From: Clostridiaceae bacterium
Lineage (GTDB): Bacteria > Bacillota > Clostridia > Saccharofermentanales > UBA5734
DNA length: 9,521 nt
Direction: 5' to 3'
NCBI GenBank assembly: GCA_012727965.1
Contig: JAAYFZ010000018.1
Span: 1-9,521, forward strand
The position numbers were made by a program, and so were the translations under genes. Numbering within the stretch: position 1 is the first letter of the stretch; every line of letters starts with the position of its first letter. The notes beneath the pieces are model-generated. The model was given only the letters and a program-made list of their open reading frames with translations, had not been told where the DNA came from and searched no databases. Shown here piece after piece: positions 1 through 6,113 of the stretch.

Positions 1-779
1 TATTTCAACAGTGCTGCAGCGATTATCATCAGGAGAGCGGAAATTCTGGCAGTTAGAAAACCAGCTGCATCATCCAGTCTGGCACTGCATCTGCCAAAAA
101 AAATATAATGTTCATTTCTGTAGCCAACCATCGAATCCAGCGTATTTATAGCTTTGTAAGCCATACCCAGTACCGGTCCTCCCAGCGCCATATAAAATAA
201 TGGCGCGGTGACGCCGTCATTTGTATTTTCGGCGATCGTTTCTACCGCTGCTTTTACGATATTCTCACGATCAAGCTCGGCTGTATCTCTACCGACAAGC
301 CAGCTGATTCGTTCTCTGGCAGCTTCCAGGTCACCATGATCCAGAGCTTGGTGTACCGGTCTGGTCTCAGTCATAAGCGATCTGGTGGCCAGAATCAACC
401 AACAGAAAACAGTCTCAAGAATAAGACCGACAACAAAATGAAGCTTCCAGGCCAATAACAACAAAGCCGCAGAAGCCAGTGCTGTCATCAATGGAATCAA
501 TACTGCCAGAGCTGCTCCGCGTCTGCGCAATTTTCGGCTGTCGCTATTGGTTCCAGAACGCAGCAGTTTTTCCATGGTTTTTATAGACCAGCCGATCAGT
601 CGAATCGGATGGGGCAGCCATCGGGGATCGCCGATGGCCATATCAAGCATGAAACCAGCCAGAAGCGGCCAGGAAGAAACTAAGACAAAAGCAATCAACC
701 ATATTGATGAGCCTTGTTCAACTCCGGGCATCAGCTGGTAGATCAGATCGTCAGCCTGTCCTGTAAGCAGCATCAGCAT
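1..779 (-). CDS. cbiB: Adenosylcobinamide-phosphate synthase CbiB (CobD of aerobic pathway), C-terminus cut by window edge
   Basis: Integral membrane enzyme of B12 synthesis that amidates adenosylcobyric acid with (R)-1-amino-2-propanol or its phosphate, giving adenosylcobinamide (phosphate). I translated it by hand: 259 codons remain open to the left edge, against roughly 310-330 residues in the family, so about 50-70 C-terminal residues lie outside. Family motifs seen: DMAIGDPRWLPHP (residues 46-58), RDTAEL (164-169), VETIAENTNDGV (179-190) and YKAINTLDSMVGYRN (208-222). Hydrophobic stretches at about 27-45, 90-110, 115-130 and 240-257 fit membrane segments. The chosen ATG at 779 has GGGAGGG 9 bases upstream and overlaps the cobC end by 7 bases. 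A second ATG at 773 overlaps the cobC stop as TGATG but has poorer spacing to that site. It is the last visible gene of the cob operon; cobyric acid synthase or threonine-phosphate decarboxylase could follow outside. Product identity is firm. Confidence 0.95.
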   Translation of the reverse strand, partial: MLMLLTGQADDLIYQLMPGVEQGSSIWLIAFVLVSSWPLLAGFMLDMAIGDPRWLPHPIRLIGWSIKTMEKLLRSGTNSDSRKLRRRGAALAVLIPLMTALASAALLLLAWKLHFVVGLILETVFCWLILATRSLMTETRPVHQALDHGDLEAARERISWLVGRDTAELDRENIVKAAVETIAENTNDGVTAPLFYMALGGPVLGMAYKAINTLDSMVGYRNEHYIFFGRCSARLDDAAGFLTARISALLMIIAAALLK

Positions 780-1405
780 AACCTACAGCCCTCCCTGTTA
801 AGCAGCCATGCCCCACCTGGCTGCAGCTGCCAGGTGTAGAACTCACCTGGCTTGCCTGTGATCAGAGTCATCAGATACATGATCACTCCGCCATGGGATA
901 CAATAGCCAGACGTTTTGGTGTTGTGGCAAGCTTGCTGAGATTAATCGAATTTATCCAGAAGGATTCAAGTCTGCTCATGATTTCTGCGCCTGACTCACC
1001 GCCCGGAGGCGCTGCTCTTAGAAGAGGTGAAGAATCCAGCCAATTCCTATATCCGGGGTCTGACTTAAGCTGATCATAAGTCAGGCCTTCCCAGCTGCCA
1101 AAATCTGTTTCTATCAAATTTGACTCAACCAGAGGTTTCATATGTGGCCAGAATAGTTCGGCTGTCTGCAGGCAGCGTTTCAGAGGACTGCTGATAAGCT
1201 TGATCTCATTTGCTTCATCAAACCAATGATTCATTCCTTGATTGATCAGCTCTTCTCTGCGCAGTTCAATTTGCTGCATTCCACTGATGCTTAGAGGAAG
1301 ATCTGAAATACCGCTGTACTTTCCAGCAGCATTAGCAGCTGTCGCTCCGTGGCGAATCAGCAGAACTTCTTCATAGCCTCCTAGAGGCAGCTCATCTGAT
1401 ATCAT
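773..1405 (-). CDS. cobC: Histidine phosphatase, probable alpha-ribazole phosphatase CobC
   Basis: A 210-residue cytoplasmic histidine phosphatase (phosphoglycerate mutase-like fold). Seen directly: the RHG motif at 18-20 with H19 as the expected phospho-acceptor, SSPLKRC (72-78) carrying the second conserved arginine, ETDFGSWEG (99-107) with the acidic residue region, a GGES segment (135-138) and the second catalytic histidine in SHGG (H171). ETDFGSWEG is the form I associate with the CobC group. In B12 assembly CobC removes the 5' phosphate of alpha-ribazole phosphate or of adenosylcobalamin phosphate. By sequence alone it could be a general phosphatase of this superfamily; its place between a CobU-like gene and cbiB is what makes CobC likely. 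It begins 2 bases after the preceding stop, with AGGGAG about 11 bases before the ATG inside the end of that gene, so translation is probably coupled. Confidence 0.88.
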   Translation of the reverse strand: MISDELPLGGYEEVLLIRHGATAANAAGKYSGISDLPLSISGMQQIELRREELINQGMNHWFDEANEIKLISSPLKRCLQTAELFWPHMKPLVESNLIETDFGSWEGLTYDQLKSDPGYRNWLDSSPLLRAAPPGGESGAEIMSRLESFWINSINLSKLATTPKRLAIVSHGGVIMYLMTLITGKPGEFYTWQLQPGGAWLLNREGCRLC

Positions 1406-1407
1406 TT

Positions 1408-1887
1408 CTATTTAAGCTCCCTTTTTATTGTCTGTGCAATACCAGCCCATACTCTCTGAACAGTGCAAGCTTCTGCGGTCAATTGGCAATACAGACGACC
1501 ACAGCGCTCCCGCCATAACCGGTCTTCGTAATCCAGCGGTACAACACCACTGCCAATATCATCAATAATGATCATTTGCATCCTGTTTGTTTCAGCTTGC
1601 TCATTATGCCTTGTCCGCAGATCTTGCAGCAAGTTTTCGATTACTTCATCATAATCTGCCTGATCACAGACTCTGCTGATATGGCGCAGAAACAGGTGGA
1701 TATGGTCGACGATATCATAATTTAATAGCGCCTTCAGCTGTTCTATAAGTAGTTTTTTATCAGTAGTATCCTGAGCAAGCAGCTCAGCATCTACGACCTG
1801 AGGCGCCTGACCTATTTGATCTTCATATTGTCGCGATGCCAGAACCAGTTTGCCCTGTTCGCCTCCGCCAATTATCAGCCACAGCAT
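1408..1887 (-). CDS. Short CobU-like protein (diverged adenosylcobinamide kinase/guanylyltransferase family)
   Basis: A 159-residue protein related to CobU but shorter than the family's usual 180-195 residues. N-terminus is a beta strand followed by GGGEQGKL (7-14), a P-loop-like turn that keeps G-G-x-x-x-G-K but has leucine where the Ser/Thr that helps bind Mg sits in a normal Walker A. The C-terminal third matches CobU well: IGSGVVP (111-117) followed by an RLWRERCGRLYCQLTAEA stretch, like the IGMGIVP...GRVNQRLAAAAD part of enteric CobU. The usual Asn-Glu before this motif is Asp-Asp (109-110). The middle DHIHLFLRH (61-69) replaces the segment holding the guanylylated histidine of full-length CobU. 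It resembles a short CobU-like type I recall from Clostridia. Start ATG overlaps the cobS stop as TGATG and has GGGAGGG 9 bases upstream. It may do one CobU half-reaction, assist CobU, or have lost activity; the sequence does not decide. Confidence 0.8.
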   Translation of the reverse strand: MLWLIIGGGEQGKLVLASRQYEDQIGQAPQVVDAELLAQDTTDKKLLIEQLKALLNYDIVDHIHLFLRHISRVCDQADYDEVIENLLQDLRTRHNEQAETNRMQMIIIDDIGSGVVPLDYEDRLWRERCGRLYCQLTAEACTVQRVWAGIAQTIKRELK

Positions 1888-2711
1888 CAGATCGACCCTC
1901 CCAAGCTTGTCATAAGATAAATAAATATTGAAACTACAACAAGCAGAGCTGTCTCACTGACAACGATCAGGAAGCCTGCCAGATCGCCTGTTACTCCGCC
2001 GAAACCGCGACTGCATATTGCCAGCCAGCTGACAAAACAAATCATAGCTGTAATCAAAGCAGCAAGTCCGATCGGCAAATTAAGCAGCAGGCAGCCAGCT
2101 GCCACAAATGCCGCCATCACTATCAGCAGTGGCAGTACAGCAGGTGCCAGACCGTCTCTAAATGTTTTCACCAGTCCATTTCTACGAGCGGGCGGCAGCA
2201 GCATCACACCAAGACCGGCCATTATTCTGGATATACAAGGAATAAGCAGCAGCAGCGCGATGCTGCCAAGCTCGTCTCTGCCGAATAAAATAGTATCGTC
2301 AACTGACCACAGGTTAAGAAGTTCGAGCCAGGCCATTAGCTGAATCAGTAGAATAGAAACAGTCCAGAGAATAGCCGAAGGACCTGATGTGGGGTCTTTC
2401 ATAATTCTCAATTTGGTTTCACGATCACGTCTTGAGCCAATCGCATCAGCAGCATCAGCCAGACCGTCTATATGAAGACCTCCGGTTATAATGATCGGCC
2501 AGAGCGTCAACAATGCCGATGACAAATACGATCCGACAAAACCACTCAGGTTAAGCCAAAGAATAAGCAGCCAGCCTCCGCCTATGATCAGACCGACAAA
2601 AGGCAGCCAGGCCATTGTCCAGCGCATTCCACGCTCAGTCCACGATCTTTGCGGCACAGGCACGATCGTATACATACCGAGTGTTATCAGCAATCCATCA
2701 AACAATTTCAT
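1887..2711 (-). CDS. cobS: Adenosylcobinamide-GDP ribazoletransferase (cobalamin synthase) CobS
   Basis: Membrane enzyme that joins adenosylcobinamide-GDP to alpha-ribazole (or its phosphate), releasing GMP and giving adenosylcobalamin (phosphate). The 274-residue protein is slightly longer than the common 245-260. Seen: an N-terminal FDGLLITLGMYTIVPVP stretch typical of CobS, the signature GGLHIDGLADAADAIGS (77-93) with aspartates 82, 86 and 89, followed by MKDPTSGP (104-111), and a second conserved segment RGFGGVTGDLAGF (235-247). Hydrophobic segments at about 34-52, 60-76, 113-133, 149-171, 189-211, 213-232 and 246-267 fit a polytopic membrane protein. The ATG overlaps the cobU stop as ATGA, with a modest GGAAGG site 8 bases upstream, so it is likely translated by coupling to cobU. 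It is followed by the short cobU-like gene with a one-base overlap. Confidence 0.96.
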   Translation of the reverse strand: MKLFDGLLITLGMYTIVPVPQRSWTERGMRWTMAWLPFVGLIIGGGWLLILWLNLSGFVGSYLSSALLTLWPIIITGGLHIDGLADAADAIGSRRDRETKLRIMKDPTSGPSAILWTVSILLIQLMAWLELLNLWSVDDTILFGRDELGSIALLLLIPCISRIMAGLGVMLLPPARRNGLVKTFRDGLAPAVLPLLIVMAAFVAAGCLLLNLPIGLAALITAMICFVSWLAICSRGFGGVTGDLAGFLIVVSETALLVVVSIFIYLMTSLGGSI

Positions 2712-3295
2712 AATAGCCCTTCCAATAGTTCTGCCGAACCACGTTGAATCTGCGGCAGACCATAAACCATCTCTACAGCTAGATCTGCTTTTGCGGCCAG
2801 GCGTTGGTTGAGCCAGCCCAGATATCTCAAGTATAATTTAGTTGGTTCATCAAAAATCATCGCATCAGCGAAAATCTCATTACTGACAACGATCAAATGC
2901 TCACAGCATTGCTCGGCGCGTGTCAACGCATGATCGATCATTTCCGCCGCCTGTTCCGGCGACAAATACTCAAGACCAAAATCAGTACGCAGAAACATTT
3001 CATTTGCCAGCAGATTCGACAGGCACTCCAACAGCATAATTGGGGAATTGAGTTCTTCTACCAGTTGTTCCAGATCAAATGGATGCTCTCTGGTAATGAA
3101 GCCTAGTTGACTGCGCTGCTGCTGATGGCGCGCGATTCTCTCTCTGCTCTCCTTGTCCTGGCCGGCAATCATAGCAGCGACATATACCGGCTCAGTTCTT
3201 AATACTCGTTCTTTGGCGCTTGCAAGCCTGCTTGCAAGCTTCTCAGCCAAGGCCGATTTGCCGCTGCCACTTCCGCCTGTGATCAGGATTAACAT
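2708..3295 (-). CDS. cobU: Bifunctional adenosylcobinamide kinase / adenosylcobinamide-phosphate guanylyltransferase CobU
   Basis: Cytoplasmic enzyme that phosphorylates adenosylcobinamide and then transfers GMP from GTP to form adenosylcobinamide-GDP, the substrate of CobS encoded next. At 195 residues it is full length. Seen: Walker A GGSGSGKS (7-14), the RIARHQQQR segment (53-61) whose H57 lines up with the guanylylated histidine of enteric CobU, ECLSNLLANE (90-99), and VVSNE (136-140). After VSNE the usual GMGIVP is replaced by FADAMIFDEPTKLYLRYLGWLNQRLA, a variant I associate with clostridial CobU. So this is the copy that retains all expected catalytic features, unlike the short relative two genes downstream. 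The ATG has GAGGA 7 bases upstream; 28 bases separate it from the cobT stop. Confidence 0.94.
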   Translation of the reverse strand: MLILITGGSGSGKSALAEKLASRLASAKERVLRTEPVYVAAMIAGQDKESRERIARHQQQRSQLGFITREHPFDLEQLVEELNSPIMLLECLSNLLANEMFLRTDFGLEYLSPEQAAEMIDHALTRAEQCCEHLIVVSNEIFADAMIFDEPTKLYLRYLGWLNQRLAAKADLAVEMVYGLPQIQRGSAELLEGLL

Positions 3296-3323
3296 TTCTT
3301 AGTCCTCACAAGTCGAACGAGTA

Positions 3324-4418
3324 TCATTTATCCTCCTGAGGCACATATGCCCCAATCCCGGCTTCTGCCCATGTTGCAATGTTATCATAAGCCGCCAAAG
3401 CTTGACCAAAAAGATCAAAACCAACACAACAGCCAGTGCCCTCACCTACACGCATGCCGCATGTAAACCAGGCTGGAAGACCAATTTCCTCTAAGGCAAG
3501 CCTCGCGCCGGGCTCAGCTGATAGATGTGAAGGGAAAAGGTATCCGCGTACAGCTGGTGCCAGTCGTATAGCGGTCAAAGCCGCGACTGCTGTGATGAAA
3601 CCATCAATCAGAACTGCGGTCCCGCTGGCAGCTGCGCCGATGAAATAACCCGTAAGCGCGGCCAGGTCCAGACCTCCCAGTTTATGAAGCACATCTACAG
3701 GATCATCACGGTCTGGCTTATTGACTGCAATTGCCTGTCTGATAATTTGCTGTTTGGTCTTAAGCTTATCATCACTCAATCCGGCGCCTCTACCTGTAAC
3801 CTCAACTGCGTCGATATCTAAAAAAGCCGCAAGCATAGCGCTGCTGGTTGTTGTATTGCCGATTCCCATTTCACCGGAACCAAGAAGATCGTAGCTCTGT
3901 GCCGCCAGCCATTCTGCCATCTCAGCCCCGGCTTGCATAGCCCGATAGGCCTCATCCCGGCTCATCGCCTGTCCATTTGCGATATCACCTGTTCCGTTTC
4001 TGATCCTCCGGTCGATTACTCCGGGGATCTTGCCCGGTTGATCTATACCGACATCGACCGGGTAAATATCGGCACCGGCTTGCCTGGCCATCGCGTTAAC
4101 TGTAGTAATGCCTCTTGTAAAATTATAGGTAACTGAGGCAGTGACCTCGTGGCCGACCTGCGTCACTCCTTGATTCACCACTCCATTGTCAGATGCGAAA
4201 ATGCTGATTGCCCGGTGCTTGACTACAGGCCTGGCCTTGCGTTGAATACCCGCCAGCCTGATTACCATATTCTCCAACTCTCCCAGAGCAAATAACGGCT
4301 TGCAGAGGTCAAGCCAGCGTTTAGTCGCTGCTTCTGCCGCCTGTTGATCAGGCTCCTTGATACTGGTGATTAGATTATTGATATAGATTTCACTGTCTCC
4401 CAATTTATATAACCCCAC
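3324..4418 (-). CDS. cobT: Nicotinate-nucleotide--dimethylbenzimidazole phosphoribosyltransferase CobT
   Basis: Transfers phosphoribose from nicotinate mononucleotide to the lower-ligand base, forming alpha-ribazole 5'-phosphate for CobS. The 364-residue length fits the family (about 340-360). Seen: the KPLFALGELE segment (40-49), FASDNGVVNQGVTQVGHEVT (74-93), SGEMGIGNTTTSSAML (181-196), the RGAGLSDD loop (210-217) and VGEGTG (324-329), where E326 corresponds to the catalytic glutamate of enteric CobT. It is the first gene of the cob operon. The start is GTG at 4418; the next methionine (residue 51) would cut into the conserved N-terminal region, and the frame upstream reaches a TGA at 4464-4466 with no ATG, GTG or TTG before it. 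No good ribosome binding site precedes this GTG, which is odd beside the strong sites elsewhere, and a palindrome sits just upstream (4431-4453). Confidence 0.96.
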   Translation of the reverse strand: MGLYKLGDSEIYINNLITSIKEPDQQAAEAATKRWLDLCKPLFALGELENMVIRLAGIQRKARPVVKHRAISIFASDNGVVNQGVTQVGHEVTASVTYNFTRGITTVNAMARQAGADIYPVDVGIDQPGKIPGVIDRRIRNGTGDIANGQAMSRDEAYRAMQAGAEMAEWLAAQSYDLLGSGEMGIGNTTTSSAMLAAFLDIDAVEVTGRGAGLSDDKLKTKQQIIRQAIAVNKPDRDDPVDVLHKLGGLDLAALTGYFIGAAASGTAVLIDGFITAVAALTAIRLAPAVRGYLFPSHLSAEPGARLALEEIGLPAWFTCGMRVGEGTGCCVGFDLFGQALAAYDNIATWAEAGIGAYVPQEDK

Positions 4419-4430
4419 TCGATTTGTTCT

Positions 4431-4453
4431 GCGTTTCAGATCATCTGAATCGC
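4431..4453 (-). promoter_or_regulatory. 23-bp imperfect palindrome in the cobT leader
   Basis: Arms TTCAGAT / ATCTGAA (4435-4441 and 4443-4449) around a single central base, extended after one T-T mismatch by GCG / CGC (4431-4433 and 4451-4453). As RNA on the cobT strand it folds as a 3-bp plus 6-bp stem with one A-A mismatch and a UGA loop, ending 12 bases before the GTG start. It lies downstream of the candidate promoter, so it could be a repressor operator or an RNA hairpin that controls ribosome access. The symmetry is directly visible; the function is inferred. Confidence 0.5.
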
Positions 4454-4488
4454 AAGATTCTGTTCACTCAATTCTAACTCACCACATC

Positions 4489-4516
4489 ATTATATAACTG
4501 AGCAGGTTGTCGTGAA
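4489..4516 (-). promoter_or_regulatory. Candidate sigma-70/sigma-A promoter of the cob operon
   Basis: On the minus strand a perfect TATAAT (4489-4494) lies 16 bases downstream of TTCACG (4511-4516), which keeps only part of the TTGACA consensus. Initiation near 4482 would give a leader of about 64 bases before the cobT GTG, containing the 4431-4453 palindrome. The -10 box is strong and the -35 box weak, as in a promoter that needs an activator or is modest in strength. Confidence 0.45.
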
Positions 4517-4529
4517 CGGAAAATAAACC

Positions 4530-4550
4530 GCAATAATGGTAAAATATTGC
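4530..4550 (-). terminator. Weak AT-rich hairpin after the diguanylate cyclase gene, possible terminator
   Basis: Inverted repeat GCAATA / TATTGC with a 9-base loop. On the minus strand it is followed by GGTTTATTTTCC, a loosely T-rich run, and it lies between the cyclase gene stop (4614) and the cob promoter candidate. The stem is short and AT-rich, so it may stop transcription only partly, or not at all; no better terminator is visible in the 4419-4613 spacer. Confidence 0.25.
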
Positions 4551-4613
4551 ATAATAAGCTTATAAAACTTGGTAAACAAAGAATTATCAACAGAGTTTTG
4601 AAAATCTCGAAGA

Positions 4614-5735
4614 TCAGCCTGAAACTACCTGATTGCGTCCTTGTTGTTTGGCGATATACAGCAGATCATCGACGCGCTGCAGAATCGATTCCATCGTATC
4701 GCCATCGCGCAGTTCAGTTACACCGAAGCTGCAAGTGACCTGTTCTACCGGTCCGCAGTCGCATCCGGCAATCTTATCCTTGATCCTGCCGGCTAAATCC
4801 GTAGCTGGTCCCAATGGCGTATCAGGCAGAAGAAGCATGAACTCCTCGCCGCCCCATCTTCCCAGGATATCAACTGTTCGAATCGACTGCCTGACAAGTC
4901 TTGAAGTTCTAATAAGGACGAGATCGCCGGCCGGATGTCCGAACTGATCATTTATAGTTTTGAAATAATCATAATCGTAGAGCACGAGAGACATCGGTAC
5001 ACCATAGCGTCTGCTGCGCTCGATTTCACTGTGCAGTTCATCGTTAAATTTCATTCGATTGAAGCAGCGCGTGAGAGCGTCAGTCACGGATAAGGACTCG
5101 AGCTGCTCAAGAATTACTGATTGCCTGCGCTTAAGTCTCTCGGTTCGAGAGTAGGCAATAATGCTAAGGCCCATAGTCACTAACAGATAAACAATAACTG
5201 CAATGCGATCAAGCTGCGGAGTATCTTCATGGAACAGACGAGTCACAAGAGCGAATCCGATAAGCATTGCCGCGTTAACCGAAATGATCATCAAGAAGCT
5301 GTTCATTATCATATTGAAAGCGATTATCAGTAATATAGCGCTAAAAGCCTGCAGCATGATCTTCGGCTGTTCATAGCTGGCTGTAGCATAGAGGAAAACG
5401 GCCACTACAGACGCCTCGCAAACAGTAATCATCAGAACATACATTCGACGATTTCTAATATGCTTAAGCAGGAAAAACGTAGTCAGCACAATTGCAAAAA
5501 CTGCTAATCTACCAGCTAACAGAGAAAATCTTACAAAACTGCCGTCATTTGACAAAAAATCAGGTACGGCAAAAGCCAGGAACAAAGCGCCCAAAACCAA
5601 AATTGTAATTCTTATCGCAGAAAGCTGCTGCTTCAGTTGTGTCATGAAATATGTCTCTTCACGGCCTCTATTAATAAATTCACCCGATATAAGTGAAATT
5701 GGATTGATTGGATCTCTTGTACGCAGTCTGAACAT
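4614..5735 (-). CDS. Membrane-anchored diguanylate cyclase (GGDEF domain)
   Basis: Makes cyclic di-GMP from two GTP. The 373-residue protein has an N-terminal membrane region with hydrophobic segments at about 41-58, 70-90, 98-117, 126-145, 147-165 and 176-195, then a short linker (about 196-215) and a GGDEF domain (about 216-370). In that domain: SVTDALTRCFNRMKF (216-230), metal-binding YDYDYFKTIND (253-263, D254), GHPAGD (266-271) and active-site GGEEF (295-299). RTVD (286-289) sits five residues before GGEEF, the classic inhibitory I-site, so product inhibition is expected. The membrane part is not one I can name; it may sense a ligand or the membrane state. The ATG at 5735 has GAGGTGG about 8 bases upstream; an internal ATG at residue 31 is less well supported. 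It is on the same strand as the cob operon but 195 bases away, so co-transcription is uncertain. Confidence 0.93.
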   Translation of the reverse strand: MFRLRTRDPINPISLISGEFINRGREETYFMTQLKQQLSAIRITILVLGALFLAFAVPDFLSNDGSFVRFSLLAGRLAVFAIVLTTFFLLKHIRNRRMYVLMITVCEASVVAVFLYATASYEQPKIMLQAFSAILLIIAFNMIMNSFLMIISVNAAMLIGFALVTRLFHEDTPQLDRIAVIVYLLVTMGLSIIAYSRTERLKRRQSVILEQLESLSVTDALTRCFNRMKFNDELHSEIERSRRYGVPMSLVLYDYDYFKTINDQFGHPAGDLVLIRTSRLVRQSIRTVDILGRWGGEEFMLLLPDTPLGPATDLAGRIKDKIAGCDCGPVEQVTCSFGVTELRDGDTMESILQRVDDLLYIAKQQGRNQVVSG

Positions 5736-5845
5736 TAGCTCACCACCTCATTAGCATAGTGCTATTTATTCAAAATCAGCATGCTGCTATGGAATCATAA
5801 TATCATCTATCGTCGTATTTAGCAGAAAGCTATAGTAAATAATGT

Positions 5846-5873
5846 TTGACAGCGATGATATCAGTTGAATACT
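5846..5873 (+). promoter_or_regulatory. Candidate distal promoter for the rpsL operon
   Basis: Perfect -35 TTGACA (5846-5851), 16-base spacer, then AATACT (5868-5873), which matches TATAAT at four of six positions. It points toward rpsL, about 240 bases upstream of its ATG. The -35 is convincing, the -10 is not. Confidence 0.4.
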
Positions 5874-5930
5874 TGTCTATTGTTAACCAGAAAATTAGCC
5901 AGATTTAACGAAAATTGCGACACTTTATTG

Positions 5931-5959
5931 TTTACTTTTCAAAAGAGCGGTGATATACT
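5931..5959 (+). promoter_or_regulatory. Candidate proximal promoter for the rpsL-rpsG-fusA operon
   Basis: TTTACT (5931-5936) and TATACT (5954-5959) with the optimal 17-base spacer, pointing to rpsL. Initiation near 5966 would give a leader of about 148 bases. Because rpoB-rpoC are not upstream, the ribosomal genes need a promoter here, and this is the best match together with the one at 5846. Confidence 0.55.
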
Positions 5960-5971
5960 AAGTTGCCTGAA

Positions 5972-5991
5972 ACCCCACAGGGGGTCTTTTT
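5972..5991 (+). terminator. Terminator-like GC hairpin at the start of the rpsL leader
   Basis: ACCCC (5972-5976) pairs with GGGGT (5981-5985) across an ACAG loop and is followed by CTTTTT. This has the form of a small intrinsic terminator. It lies only about 6 bases after the predicted start of the proximal promoter and about 100 bases after the distal one. The five-bp stem is short, so it may be a pause or attenuation site rather than a full stop; rpsL must be reached by read-through. Confidence 0.4.
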
Positions 5992-6113
5992 ATGTGTCGC
6001 AGGTGATACGTCTTTTGCCTGTATTATATAGGTAAGAGTCGACGGCAGCAGGTTAAGCATAATTTGTGACAATATAAGAAGGCGGTATTTAAAATTCGAA
6101 AGGAGGTGTATTG

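Larger units (their letters stand above)
5736..6113. other. 378-base divergent intergenic region between the diguanylate cyclase gene and rpsL
   Basis: No gene is visible; the short open frames lack ribosome sites and family features. The part near the cyclase (5750-5790) carries small inverted repeats: AGCA/TGCT (5754-5764), the palindrome CAGCATGCTG (about 5778-5787) and CATAG/CTATG flanking it, all within the cyclase leader. I found no convincing -35/-10 pair for the cyclase; TATTAT near 5801 on the minus strand is the best -10 guess. The right half holds two rightward promoter candidates and a hairpin, listed separately, and a very strong rpsL ribosome binding site (AAAGGAGGTG, 6099-6108). 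Confidence 0.6.

Noticed and set aside
4419..4613. Cobalamin riboswitch before cobT
   Set aside because: I looked for the B12-box core (GCCACTG and its complement) and the conserved AAATCCG-like segment on both strands and found neither.
6111..6113. TTG at 6111 as the rpsL start
   Set aside because: The ATG at 6114 gives the conserved MPT start of S12 and correct spacing to AAAGGAGGTG.
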